From: Malania oleifera | Taxonomy: Eukaryota; Streptophyta; Magnoliopsida; Santalales; Ximeniaceae | DNA length: 64,000 nucleotides | Direction of reading: 5' to 3' | Assembly (NCBI RefSeq): GCF_029873635.1 | Contig: NC_080422.1 | Location: forward strand, 18,382,049 to 18,446,048 | Shown: positions 18,667 to 30,403 of the stretch, one piece after another | Layout of the letters: each line of letters opens with the position of its first letter | How positions within the stretch are numbered: position 1 is the first letter of the stretch | Translations under genes and position numbers: made by a program | Notes under the pieces: model-generated | What the model was told of the DNA's origin: nothing | Database searches by the model: none | The model's input: the letters and a program-made list of their open reading frames with translations, nothing else

Positions 18667-20353
18667 TGTGACAACCTGAATAATAATAATATTTAAAATA
18701 ATAAAAAGGAAGAGAAATGGAAATAGTAACAGAAGGAAGCAGTTTACTTCGTCGACGAATGCAAGTTGGTTAAAATAAGTTGGAAATCATCCCTAAGTTG
18801 AGGTAAGGTTTTTTAAGCCAAATTTGATCTTACGCTAATTATAGGAAATGATATACATGTGAAAATACTGAAGTTTAGCACTAGGAATTTTCATTTTCAG
18901 GGTATTGATCAGGAAATCCTACGGGTGTGAGTCCTGGAATACATAGGGGTTTTCTCAGTAGCCAGGTAAGAGAATAAACTAAAGCAGTTATTTTCACACA
19001 AATTACTATTATTTATGAGCAAATTGATTTTCTGAAAATTATGTATGATATTTGAATATTATGGAGTAAATGCATGTTTGGGAAAATACTGCTATTGTAT
19101 GAGAATTATGGTTTTTGAATGAAATGTATGATTTACCCAACTTTGTGTGGCATGAATGTTATTTTTCATGAAAAGTGTTATGATATGGAAGATTTTACGA
19201 GAAAAGCATGTTTTCAGGTATTATGAAAAGATACGTTATGTTATGATGATTTTGAAAAATACATGATAATTGATTTATTTTCAGAATGTATATACTTGAA
19301 ATGATTCCGGCGCAAGGCCGTGTATATATAAAATGATTCCGGCGTGAGACCGTGTATATATGAAACAATTTCAGCGCGAGGCCATATTTATGAAATGTTC
19401 AGCACGAGGCCGTGTTTATGAAATAATTTCGGCGCAAGGCCGTATTTATGAAATTATGAAAGATGTTATATGTTCACATATTATATGTTATCAGAACCCA
19501 GATGTTAGTTCAGTTCAGTTCAGGAGTTCGGTACCGTAGCTATATATAGATCAAATATTTACGTTCAGACTTGTGCTAACCACCCCACGAGGGGGTCGGA
19601 GATGGATAGTTGATGTGGCTTTCAGTGTAGAGTTGTAGACGTCCACCTGGCAGTCCGGACTAGGGTGTGGTGGGTCCATCGTACTTACAGACATTTTTGA
19701 CTCGACAGTGGTCGGCCAGCCATTATCGGGTCCCGCCTTCGGACTGCACAACCCATCATAGGGGTAATACATGACATCGGCTAGCTATTCATCTTGGGTA
19801 TGTTTTCAGTATTATTAGATATAATAGACGATTTATGAATGATATGAGTTACTAAAAAAATATGAAAGTATATAATGATTCAGTATGTTATGATGAATGT
19901 TTACAGATATATGAATTGTATTGTATATCTATAACTACATTATATATTCATGTTGCCACACAACTGTATTTAGTTTATTTTCCCTTACTGAGATGTGTCT
20001 CACCCCCGAACTTAATTAATTTTTCAGGAGACCCTAAGAGACCGGTGGGTCGTGGCCACTGTTGAGTGAGTTGAGTTTCCCTGCTAGAAGGGTAAGCTTA
20101 TCTAGAATCAGAAAATTTTTGTTGTATGATCCTAGGTCTATTTTGATGTTTTGGAGATTGTATTCAAATACGGTATTTTGGGAATGTAGTAGACTCTAGA
20201 TATTATGTAACTAATGGTTTAATGGATGTAATTTATTTTTACTGCTGCTTAGGTTTCCGCTGTTTATGTAAGGCTATCCCCGCTACCCACGGGTTCGGGT
20301 TGATGTTATGATTATTTATGTTTATTATGAGATAAGTTAAGAAGGTCGTTACA
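18667..20353 (+). mobile_element. Solo LTR inserted in the element 1 RT gene
   Basis: 1687 bp, TGTGACAACCTG to GGTCGTTACA, flanked by perfect 5-bp target duplications CGAAT (18662-18666 and 20354-20358). Same family as the minus-strand solo LTR at 51434-53366. It keeps one TTCGTCGACGAA palindrome (about 18748) but lacks the TATA/CT leader, apparently by an internal deletion. It carries a 5-unit tandem repeat of about 33-36 bp (19305-19450; GGCGCAAGGCCGT words), donor-like CAG|GTAAGAG (GT at 18966), acceptor-like TTTTTCAG|G (AG at 20026-20027) and a second donor GG|GTAAGC (GT at 20092). Confidence 0.95.
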
Positions 20354-20830
20354 CGAATGCTCTTGTTGTATTTATGAATTTGATGAACAGAGTCTTTCAT
20401 TAGTATTTAGATTAGTTTGTTGTAGTTTTCATTGATGATATACTAGTCTACTCGAAGAGTTTTGAGGAAGATGAGACGCACTTAAGGCTGGTACTTCAGA
20501 TGCTGAGGGAAAAGAATTTGTATGCCAAGTTTAGCAAATATGAATTCTAGTTAGAGAAATTTGCATTTTTTGGGGCATGTTATATCAGGAGATGGAATCT
20601 CAATAGATCCCAGCAAGATAGAGGCAGTGGTGAATTGAGTTAGGCCAAGGAATGTTCAAGAAATCAGGAGTTTCTTAGGACTGACAGGTTATTATTGTCT
20701 GTTTGTAGAAGGATTTTTAGGATTGTTAGGGCTTTTGATGTGATTAACCCGGAAGAATGTCAGGTTTGAATGGGATGACGATCGTGAGCAAAGCTTCCAA
20801 GAATTGAAGTAGAGGCTCATCACATCACTT
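20354..20830 (+). pseudogene. Reverse transcriptase C-terminal half of element 1
   Basis: Continues the RT after the solo LTR: FMNLMNRVFH, the catalytic F-I-D-D-I-L-V-Y-S (about 20425-20455; Y-x-D-D equivalent F-I-D-D), then the thumb/connection phrases GHVISGDGIS, RSFLGLTGYY and so on. Stop codons interrupt it. Confidence 0.85.
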
Positions 20831-20833
20831 GTA

Positions 20834-21330
20834 TTGACCATTCCATCAGCAAGTGATGGATATGTGATCTATAGTGACGTTTCTTTGAAAGGACTCAGAT
20901 GTGTGTTGATGCAACAAGGTAAAGTTGTAGCATATGCTTCTAGAAAATTGAAAGAATATGAAAAGATTTATCCTACCCATGATCTAGAATTGACTGCAGT
21001 GGTTAATACATTGAAAATTTGGAGACATTATCTGTACAGTGAAAGATGTGAAATATTTTCAGACCATAAAAGTCTAAAGTACTTCTTCACACAGAATGAG
21101 TTGAATATGAGATAGAAAAGATGGTTGGAACTTATTAAGGATTACGACTGCACCATCAGTTACCACCTAGGGAAAGCAAATGTGGTGGCTAATGCTCTGA
21201 ACCAGAAATCAGGGGAAGCGACACAATTAGTAGCATTAATTTAGCACTCGATCCAGAGGGACTTGGAGAGGCTCGGTGTGGAACTAGTAGAGAGTGATCG
21301 TCAAACATTTATTGCCCACTTGGTGGTATA
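20834..21330 (+). pseudogene. RNase H domain of element 1
   Basis: Open for 93 codons with the Ty3/Gypsy RNase H pattern: [34 protein letters not shown]. Then a stop (21113) and continuation (RWLELIKDYDC). Confidence 0.85.
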
Positions 21331-21349
21331 GCCTACTCTACAGGAAAAG

Positions 21350-22310
21350 ATTAAAGCTGCTTAGAGGGATGACGAAGAATTAGCAGAGCTGATAGCTAAA
21401 GTGCAAGATGACCAGGGACAGGAATTTAGTATTTCATATGATAAAGCTCTAAGGTTCCATACCTGGCTGTGCGTGCCTATATATATGGATATTAGAAGGA
21501 CAATCTTAGAGGAGGCTCATAGGTCATTGTATACAATTCATCCTAGCAACACTAAAATGTATAGGGATCTTTAGGAGTCTTTCTAATGGAGCATCATGAA
21601 GAGGGAGATAGTCGAATTTGTGGAACATTGTTTGACGTGTCAGCAGGTGAAGGCGGAGCACCAAAGACCGTTGGGACAGTTACAGCCACTTCACATCCCT
21701 GAGTAGAAGTGGGACATATTTCTATGGATTTTGTTACAGGTTTACTACCAACGTTGCATGGGCAGAATGTAATTTGGGTGATTGTAGATGGACTAACAAA
21801 GATGGATCATTTTATTCCTATTAAAATCAATTACTCTTAGACAGGATGGCAGAAGTATATATTCAAGAGATAATATGATCATATGGTGTGCTAGTTTCTA
21901 TAGTATCGGACTGAGACCCACGTTTTACGTCACGATTTTGGAGGAGCTTGCGAGAAGCTATGGGGTCTTAATTATCATTCAGCACGACATTTCATCCTCA
22001 AACTGATGGGCAAATGAAGAGAACGATCCAGATCCTTAAGAATATGCTACGCGTGTGTGTGTTGTATTTCGAGGGTAGTTGGACCTAATATCTACCGTTG
22101 GTTGAGTTTGCATATAACAATAGTTATTAGGCCAACATCAGTATGGCACCTTACGCAAAGGTGTCATTCTCCATTATACTAGGATAAGATGGGTGAGAGG
22201 CAAGTTTTGGGACCAGAGTTAGTGCAGCTAGCATACAATAAAGTCTGACTTATCAAAGACAGAATAAGTGCAGCTCAGAGTCGGCAGAAAAGTTACGCTA
22301 ATACTCACCA
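21350..22310 (+). pseudogene. Integrase of element 1
   Basis: The HHCC zinc domain is visible as E-A-H-R-S-L ... H-P near 21515-21545 and C-L-T-C-Q-Q near 21626-21645. The core follows ([20 protein letters not shown], then QTDGQMKRTIQ), with frame breaks and stops. The catalytic triad cannot be read in one frame. Confidence 0.8.
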
Positions 22311-22317
22311 CCGAAAA

Positions 22318-22735
22318 TTGAAGTTTCATACAGGAGATCATGTGTTTCTAAAAATAGCACTGTTGAAAAGAGCTATGAGGTTTGGGAGGAAAGGTAAGTT
22401 GAACCCTAGGTTTATTGGCCCATTCGAGATATTAGAAAAAGTGGGTCCAGTCACCGATAGGCTAACTATACCACCAGTTTTATCCAGAATACACGACATA
22501 TTTCATGTTTTCATGTTAAGGAAATATGTCCCATATCCCTCCCATGTGATCAGTTACACAGGGATAGAACTCAGTAATACTTTAGCATATGAGGAAACAC
22601 CAATGTGGATTTTGGATAGGAAAGAACAGGAATTACGCAATAAGAAAATTTCCTTAGTAAAAGTCCTATGGAGGAATCATGCAATGGAAGAAGTTTCATG
22701 AGAACTCGAGGAACAGATACAATAGAAATACCCGT
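22318..22735 (+). pseudogene. Integrase C-terminal and chromodomain of element 1
   Basis: 127 open codons: GDHVFLK ... GKLNPRFIGPFEILEKVG ... RIHDIFHV ... LRKYVPYPSHVI, then D-R-K-E-Q-E-L-R-N-K-K-I-S-L-V-K-V-L-W-R-N-H, the chromodomain-type tail that marks chromoviruses. A stop follows where W would normally precede ELE. Confidence 0.85.
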
Positions 22736-23004
22736 ACCTTTTTAGTGGGAACCAGCAGTAATCAGATAAAATCAGGTAAGTAAGTAACATTTCTTTTGTA
22801 CATTAATCAGTACATGTATTAGTTTCTATTTTAGTTGGTTATGGGAGATTTTTGTTCAATTATTGTAATCTCCCAGAACCGTATATGTAACCACGATATT
22901 CCTTCGCCATAAGTGAAAGTAAGTAATAAAATAAGTAGTCATTTTTCCTCAAGGGATGGTGTATAATTTAGATAGCAAATTTCGATGACGAAATTTTTAT
23001 ATAT

Positions 23005-23017
23005 AAGGAGGGGAGAA
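23005..23017 (+). other. Polypurine tract of element 1
   Basis: AAGGAGGGGAGAA immediately before the 3' LTR. The same word is found in inverse orientation at 58474-58486 for element 3. Confidence 0.85.
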
Positions 23018-23347
23018 TGTAGAGACCCAGAGAATTATAGCAATTGAATAATAAAAGAAAAGTGAGAAAAAGGATTTTTCCAAGGGGATTCAGTAGGGAC
23101 TTGTCTACGAGCACAGAATATTCACCGACCAGTGGCCTCTTAGGAACATCGACGAGGACACGTGTCTCGTCGATGAAGAGAAACGGAGAGGGTTGATTTT
23201 AGGACCTAAAGTTCGTCGACGAAGGTTTTGATATCGTCGATGAACCTCCTTCTTGGACTCATCGACAAGGTGACGTGCCTCGTCAACAAGGCCGTACTTT
23301 ATAAATATCCTAAAATCGGGATTCAGCGAGATTATTTTCATGCAAAG

Positions 23348-23426
<79 letters not shown>

Positions 23427-25298
23427 CATATATCTAGAATTCGTCTCTCTGACTTCTCTCTAGGATTCCGGTTTTGATTCTCACCGGTTCGACGATTGAA
23501 AGCTGCCACGTTACTCCTGGGAAGATTCTCTACAATATTGTCATATCAGAATTTTCATTTGGAGTATTTGGGCACCATCCCAAAATCTAGATGAGTTGGT
23601 TATTTTAAATTTTACAAGTTATTGAGTATTTCTGAACTAAGGGGAATGTGTTGGAAGGTGTTATACTGGTGTTTGTTGATTTTTTGGGGAAATGTGAATT
23701 TCAGGGTATTAAGCTAGGAACATATAGGAGTAGGTTTGTTTAGATTTGGGGGTTTCTTAGTAAGTCAAGTAAGGGGATAAATTAAGTCAGCATTTTTTGT
23801 GAAATTATTTATGAATATACAATATTTACTTTCAGAAATTATATATGTATAGTACAGGATTTGAAAATATTGTTGTTGAACAAGAAAATAGATTTAATAC
23901 ATTTAATCATAAAATATGATTTCAGATAAGATTTTGTGTTTAGAATTTTATTTTTTTTCATATTTGTGTGGCATGAGTATAGATTTCCATGAAAATTATG
24001 TTATACTAGAATAATATGATTTTTCCAAAATAAGCATGTTATGATAGTTTTTAGAAAAATCATGAAAGCAATACAGAAACTATGGTTTATAATATTATTT
24101 TAAACTGTACAAAAAATTTATGTTCAGTAAGTTATGATATGGCCGGCGTAGATGCCGTGATTTATATGTTGTGATATGGTCAGCATAGATGTCGTGATTT
24201 ATATATTATATGATATGGCTGGCGTAGATGTTGTGATTTACGATCGGCGTAGATGTCATAATTATGTATGATATGTTAGAATTCATGAAATATGATCATG
24301 TCAGATATTACTCAGAAATATGAAACAGTTATGTATCAGAAATATGAATTGTACTATATGTTATCAAAACCAAGATGACGTAGTTTAGTATTTCAGAATA
24401 TGGTACCGTAGTTATATGTATAAGTTCAATTTTATGTTAGTGCTACCAAACATCTCAGATAGAGTGTGGGAAATGGCAGTCGATGTGGCTTCATTGTAGT
24501 GTAGATGTTCCCCTGGTAGTCCAGAACAGGTGGAACAAGCCCATCGTACTTACAGACTTATGTTGACTTAGCGTGGTCGACCAACCATTGCTAGGTCTCA
24601 CCTTTAGGGCGCACAACCCTGTCATGTGGGGGGTAAGACATGAGATCAACTAGTTATCTATCCTGAGTATTATTTCAGTATTGTACAATTATAGAAGATG
24701 TTTTACATGATTACAAAAATTAGTACGATATTTATTATGAAATTTATGATGATATGATGAATCATGTTTTGCTTAGAGTTTATAAAGCTAGTTTTTATCA
24801 GATATGCATGTTATGTATAGTTCACGTTTAAGCACGATAAAACTCATGTTGTCACACACTGATATTAGTTTAGCTCCCTTACTAAGAGGTGTCTCACCCC
24901 AGCATTACAAACATTTCAGGAAATCCATATAAAAGGGCGAATAGAGCTCCACAGCAATAGAGGTTGACCAAACTACCCTGTCATGAGGGTAAGTAGTTGA
25001 GTCAGGGTTAGAATAGTTTTTGGGTTATGACCCTAGGATACTTTTTGGTCTTTTTGTGGATGATTATACATATATGACAGGTTTACTAGAATTCTGGCAT
25101 TGTGCCCGTTGTTGTATGGCATGTATGTAATTTATGTTTTCCACTGCTTAGGTATCAAAGATGTATGACAAGTTTATCCTCAGCACCCATGGGTCTGAAT
25201 TGATCATGACTATATTAGTTTAGCAAGATATTAGAGTTATTATGTATGTGGTTATGTTGAAAAAAAAATTTATGTAGCAAAATGCGCAGGTCGTTACA
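23018..25298 (+). repeat. 3' LTR of Gypsy element 1 (full length)
   Basis: 2281 bp. Contains the palindrome cluster, TATA (23299-23306), a long (CT)n(TA)n tract (23347-23427), donor-like CAA|GTAAGG (GT at 23769), tandem GGCGTAGATG units (about 24135-24270), the conserved LTR core (24400-24640), acceptor-like ATTTCAG|G (AG at 24918-24919) and a second donor GAGG|GTAAGT (GT at 24989). Confidence 0.92.
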
Positions 25299-26371
25299 AC
25301 TACCGTGTTAGAATGTGTGTCAAAAGCCTAGCGCCCATTGTAGCCTACCACATTGCGGGTGACGTCACGCTAACGCCACCCTACTACAACAAATAACTAA
25401 ATAAATAATATCTTGTGTCACATGTCACCACCATTGGTTGACACATGGTAGCTCTATTCCCCATCTGGGTCAGCTTGGTCTTATTCGGGTCAACTTGAGT
25501 TGACCTATTGACCTTGTTCAAAGCATTTGAACTAGTCCGACTAGCCTCAAACTGCCCAAATCATTTCTTTAATTTTAAATTTTTAAAAATTAGAAAAAAT
25601 AGTAAAAATTAGAAAAATCAAGAGAATTATAAAAAAAATTCATGCAAATAAACAAAAATTATTTGAATTATTTTTTACTTTGATAAAAAATAGAAAAATA
25701 AAGTACCAAAAATGAATAAAATAAAGGGAAAAAATCCCAAAAATTTTCAAAAAAAAATGTTATAAATTTTCAAGGAAAAAATCTTGAAAAAATTCTGGAA
25801 AATGTGGGGAAGTTTTAAAGACTCTTTTTTGCTCAAATTTGATGAATTTATTTGATTATTTTTTTCATATAGATTCTATTTTGTCCGTGTGTATCCCAAT
25901 GTTTAAACAAAAGTCAAAGAGGTGTTTCAAACCTCACCTATATTAATTCTGATGAGGGCTTTATCTAATAAGATCCCCTCCTTTGGAGGTCTTGCTAGAC
26001 ATTCTAAATCGCACCTTATTCCACATTTTCTTTTAAAGTCACAATATTTATTTATTTATATAAGGAGTTAATTAAAGATCACTAGATTTAGTTTAGGAAT
26101 AATTCATGGTTAATTAGGTATCATTCATAAAATGAGTGTGTAAGGGATGCTAGTACCTTCCCATCGCATAACTAAACTTCTGATCTCAACTCTGGTAAAT
26201 GCAAACCAAGACTACTGGTTCCTTAGTCTAGGATTAGTTTGGAAACTAATCAACAAGTAGTAATTAGGTGACCTATCTTAACCTAGAAAAAACAGGTTAG
26301 TAACAACTCCATTGAACCTTTAATATTATTATTTCTCATCATTATAGATCCTTCTCCAAAACGTTGTGACA
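25299..26371 (+). mobile_element. Right part of the long-LTR fragment split by element 1
   Basis: Aligns to about 33095-34186 of the intact sister LTR: a GTGTCA/ATGTCA start, 'GACGTCACGCTAACGCCACC' against 'GACATCATGTTGACATCACC', a GTTGACA(C/T)(A/G)TGG phrase, long A/T runs, 'AATTCATGGTTAATTAGGTA' and 'TACCTTCCC-TCGCATAACT'. It ends CGTTGTGACA, equivalent to CGTTGCAACA in the sister. Confidence 0.75.
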
Positions 26372-26622
26372 CCAGTCAACTAATAAAAGGTCCATTTTGT
26401 CTTGTAAAATTACATCTAAGGGGTCTTCTTTGGTAGTTTTTGAAAACACAAGAGATAGAGTATCATTTTTAGAAAACTCAGGAGGTGTTGCTAGATTTTA
26501 CCCTAACATGTTTACATGCATCCTAAATTCATAATTTGAGTTATTTTGACTTGAGGGACAAAAAATATTTGTATTTTCTATTATTAGAACCTTCGACCAT
26601 TTTACATATCAATACAATTAGC

Positions 26623-26680
<58 letters not shown>

Positions 26681-28245
26681 CATCTCCTATGCTTTCTCCA
26701 TCCCTTCTATGATTTTTACGATTCTTATCCTACAATTCTTATTCCACAAGGTACTCATTGTGAAATATGACATTATCCCAATATAGGAGCTAGCTTAATG
26801 ATCTCATTCCATCATCACATCCATAACCAATTGCTCACATCCACATCATCTTAAAATGTATTTCAACACTCATTTTCTATAAACACAAATTTTGGTTGGC
26901 CAAATGAAACCCATTATGCTACTAGTTATTAGAAGTACATGACAAACTATTAGTAGAAACACTATGTGGCCTATGCTAGTCAAACTCACCAATATTAATT
27001 TGGCAACAATTCGACAACAAATTGTTGAAAAGAATTTTCATGTGTTTTTCACACATTCACAAGACAAAAATCGCAATAAAGACAATGGTTGACAATTTGA
27101 AGGGTAAAATGAGATCTTGGATAGATGACATGCTAAAAAAAACATGTTCAGAAATACTAGATTCACAACAGAAATGTGTGTTTGCACAATCCTTCTACAG
27201 GTGTGGCTACACCAATGCCAATAACTATTATGATTCATATGAATTTGACCAATCTGCTCTTTAACAATTATACAGAAAGGGGCAAGTTTCAATTTCTCCA
27301 TGATTTTTGCCTAGTTAAACCATCTTTTATGATGATTTTGGCCAACTTAGTAGCACAGGAGGCATTAAAATCTTTTAACAGATGCTATCAACTAAGACGA
27401 TTACAAGAATCTCCTCCTAGTTGATTATGTAAAAATGATGAAGACCTCACACTATTGATGAAAATTATTTGGACTCTTCAATGACCAATTATACCAACAA
27501 AGAGAAGGAATTCGACCTTGTCAAACTCATTATTGATAGAAGTTCTAATGATCTTGGGAGAAAAGAATATCTTAGTAGTTACAAGGGTCCCAAGCAAGTT
27601 GATTATCAAGCTTGAATCCTTATGTTGAGACTATTGTAATTAAAATAAGACTCGATGTGGACATGAACACTTTCAAAAGCAAAATTATTTATTCAAACAA
27701 AAATCACTATTTGACTTAACCTAAATTTGGCATATGATAATTAACCAACTCTTATCTTCAATCCTAGTTTGGTCAATTATGCTCTAAAGTTAACATAATG
27801 GAGAAGAATTGTTTATAACTTGACCAATTAGGAAACTAGTCAGCTTAAGAAGACAGCAAAGGAAACATATTTTATAAGCATTTTGGATTCTCATTGATAA
27901 ACATGAAATGCAACTAAATTGAGCGGTCATTGGGGTGGGGGGAGCAATGTTTATGCAATCTTTGTGCATTCTCCAACAATATAACATGGGGGTCAAATAA
28001 TTGTGTACATAGCATAGAGGAAGATGACACACATTGGAATAAGGCCTCACCAACTAGAAAGGTCATAAGTGTACCTCAAGACATGAAGATTTGCTTGCCC
28101 AATGTCACAAATGTCGTCCAATTATAGGGTGACAAAAGGTTGCCTTGTCATCGGGGACAAAGTCACTTAGTTATTTAGTAATAAATGTTGCTCAGTCATC
28201 AGCCAACAAAGTAGACAAGCATTGAGAATGGCTTTGTGCAAAATC
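26372..28245. other. Non-coding region with dispersed repeat and CT microsatellite
   Basis: 26500-26890 is related to 30530-30990. A (CT)n run lies at 26625-26676. From 26890 to 28245 I recognise nothing: the ORFs at 27022-27264 and 27176-27424 are short, overlap in different frames and match no family I know. It ends at the target site (AAATC) of the next solo LTR. Confidence 0.5.
26500..26890 (+). repeat. Dispersed repeat, copy 1 (second copy 30530-30990)
   Basis: Shared order of phrases: TAAATTCATAATTTGAGTTA or similar, TGTATTTTCTAT, CATCAATA(C/T)AATTAG, CT-rich, CTACAATT, TTATTCCA(C/T)AA, GTACTC, CTCATTCCATCATCACATCC, ACATCCACATCATC. Sequence type unknown. Confidence 0.6.
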
Positions 28246-30317
28246 TGTAGTGACCTGAAGAATAATAACATTTTAATAATAAGAGGGAAAGAAAATAGAT
28301 ACAGAAACAGAAGGAGACCGTACATTACATTTTAGAGATAATATTAAATAATCATAGTTGTGGGAAATTGCCAAGCTTCGTCGACGAACACAGGGTTTTG
28401 TCGACGAAGGCTTTAAGGATTTCGTCGACGAATACAGGGCTTCGTCGACGAGAAAGTACCGAGAGGGGTTCTGAGGCAGCCTGAAATTCGTCGATGAATA
28501 CAAGACTTTGTCGACGAATTTAATGAAGGATTCGTCGACGAATTCGTTGACGAAGTGACGTGTCTCATTGACGAATCCGGCAGTATAAAAATGGGAAAAC
28601 CAGGATTTTTATCATTTTTCTCGCCGCTCTCTCTCTCCTCTCTCTCTCTCTCCTATGACTCTCTCTCCCATGACTCTCTCTCCCTTCTCTCTTCGTTTTC
28701 GGCCCCACCAGTTGCCAAATCGATGATCCGAAGCTACCATGATGCTCCTAGTGGAATTCTCTACAAGTTTGCTGGAGCGGATCGTCGAGAAAACGAAGTT
28801 GGATTTCATCCCAAATTTATAGTAAGGTTTTTTATTGAGTTTTTGATTTCCTGACAGTTATAGGAAATGATGTAGACTAAGAAATACTGATGTTTTGTTC
28901 TGAGACATTGTGTTTTCAGGATGTCGAGTTAGGAATCCTGCGAGTATAAAGTCAGATTTTTATAGGGGCTTTTCAAAGTTGAGGTAAGGGAAATATGCTA
29001 TGTTAGGAGTTTTTGTAATGATATTAGAGATTTTATAGATGCATAACTACACCATTTTACTATATAGAATTTTCAGGATATGAGTTTGAAACAGTATCTG
29101 TATTAGAATATGAATTTAAATGCTTGTGTGGCTTGAGTAGATTTTTATGAGATGAAGAAATTTATACAGTTTTTATAATATGTCATACTATGCTGAATTG
29201 AGGGACAGCGATACGTAATGCCTCAATCTCAGTGAGAGATTATACAGATTATACAAATAAGGATATACATATACAGAAAAATATACATGCATATACAGTC
29301 TTTATACGAATAGTTTCATGAACAGATATTTATATATATACATATACATGTATACATATTTATTCAGATCAGTATGTGTATCACAGTTTTATACAGAATG
29401 TTATATATACAAAGATTACAGCAATTACAGTACAGAAAGAAGGAGTTATGGTAATTTTGGAAACATGATGAAAACAGTAAAAGAGTATATATGTATATAT
29501 GTATATAGTATCAGATCCCTGAGGAAAGATACATAAACATATACAGATTACAGAGCACGGTACCATTGCTAAGTTACAGATAGAGTGCAACCACATATCT
29601 CAGATAGTATGTGGGTATCGTCAGCCGTGCTCAGAGAGTATGCAGCTCCCCAGTACACTGGGTTGAGGGGGCCGGTTTGACGAGGTAGTAGCCGGTACCG
29701 AGCTTAGGAGAGGATGCAGTTTGGCCGGGCTGAGGTAGTGTAGAGTATGATGACTTATCTAGAGGACCGACCAGATAGAGTCCCGCCTACGGGCCGCACA
29801 ACCCTGTCATGAGGGGTCAAATCATGACGTGCAGAGTTCCAAGGATACAGAATAGTTATATGTATGAAAACAGTTTTACAGTATATGATAAAAATAGTAT
29901 GATATATTATCAGTATGAAAAGTAGAAAATACAGACGATACAGTACATTTTAAATTGAGAAAGAAAGATATATTTTACGAATTATTTATTGCATTACAAT
30001 TTAGTTGCTATTTTTAAGTATTCTTAACTTAGTTGTCACACACTAGCAATAGCATATTTCCACTTACTGAGCGTCGACTCACCCCATTACTTTAACATTT
30101 TGCAGGTGAGCCAGTTAGGCGAACAGATCAAGCTCGCGGATAGAGTGTAGCTCAAATCACTCTAGTTATATGGTGAATTTTTGACAGAGTTGTGTATGTT
30201 TTGGGATAGATGATACTGGAGGGGAATTTTTGTATGGTTGTATATTCTGAATTCCGGTATTGTACAATTTATGTATAAATGGTTTATGATTTGTGTTTTT
30301 GCTGCGTAAGAATGTTT

Positions 30318-30375
<58 letters not shown>

Positions 30376-30403
30376 AAATGATAAGAATTTTGAAGTCGTT
30401 ACA
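28246..30403 (+). mobile_element. Solo LTR (Gypsy/Tekay-like) with perfect AAATC target duplication
   Basis: 2158 bp, TGTAGTGACCTG to GAAGTCGTTACA, flanked on both sides by AAATC (28241-28245 and 30404-30408). U3 holds nine TCGTCGACGA-like words (28376-28578), then TATAAAAA (28584-28591) and a CT-rich leader. Further right are GAG|GTAAGGGA (GT at 28984), ATAC-rich repeats (29255-29560), the conserved core (29560-29825), CTTACTGAG, ATTTTGCAG|G (AG at 30104-30105), a weak second donor (GT at 30173) and a (TA)n tract (30321-30371). Confidence 0.95.
28584..28591 (+). promoter_or_regulatory. TATA box of solo LTR 28246-30403
   Basis: TATAAAAA immediately downstream of the palindrome array and about 35 bp before the CT-rich leader. 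Confidence 0.65.

Larger units (their letters stand above)
14749..25298 (+). mobile_element. Gypsy (chromovirus, Tekay/Del-like) element 1, degenerate, with nested solo LTR
   Basis: The element has 5' LTR 14749-16301, PBS 16305-16317, gag, protease, RT, RNase H, integrase and chromodomain in Gypsy order, PPT 23005-23017, and 3' LTR 23018-25298. Both LTRs start TG(T/C)AGAGACCC and end GGTCGTTACA. The flanking 5-mers GCTGC and ACTAC are probably a decayed target duplication. The two LTRs differ by roughly one base in eleven by eye, so the insertion is old. The coding region has many in-frame stops and is split in RT by a solo LTR (18667-20353). It cannot encode a working polyprotein. Confidence 0.92.

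Noticed and set aside
19551-19772. 73-codon minus-strand frame with a close counterpart at 52019-52246 (+)
   Set aside because: Both are antisense to their LTRs and lie in the conserved core; the similarity follows from LTR homology. The counterpart block in other LTR families is not open.
27022-27424. Two overlapping short plus-strand frames (80 and 82 codons)
   Set aside because: Different frames, no family recognised, AT-rich surroundings and no splice partner found.
28376-28578. CRISPR-like array of regularly repeated words
   Set aside because: Spacing is irregular, the words are only 10-12 bp, and the array is in the U3 of a plant LTR.
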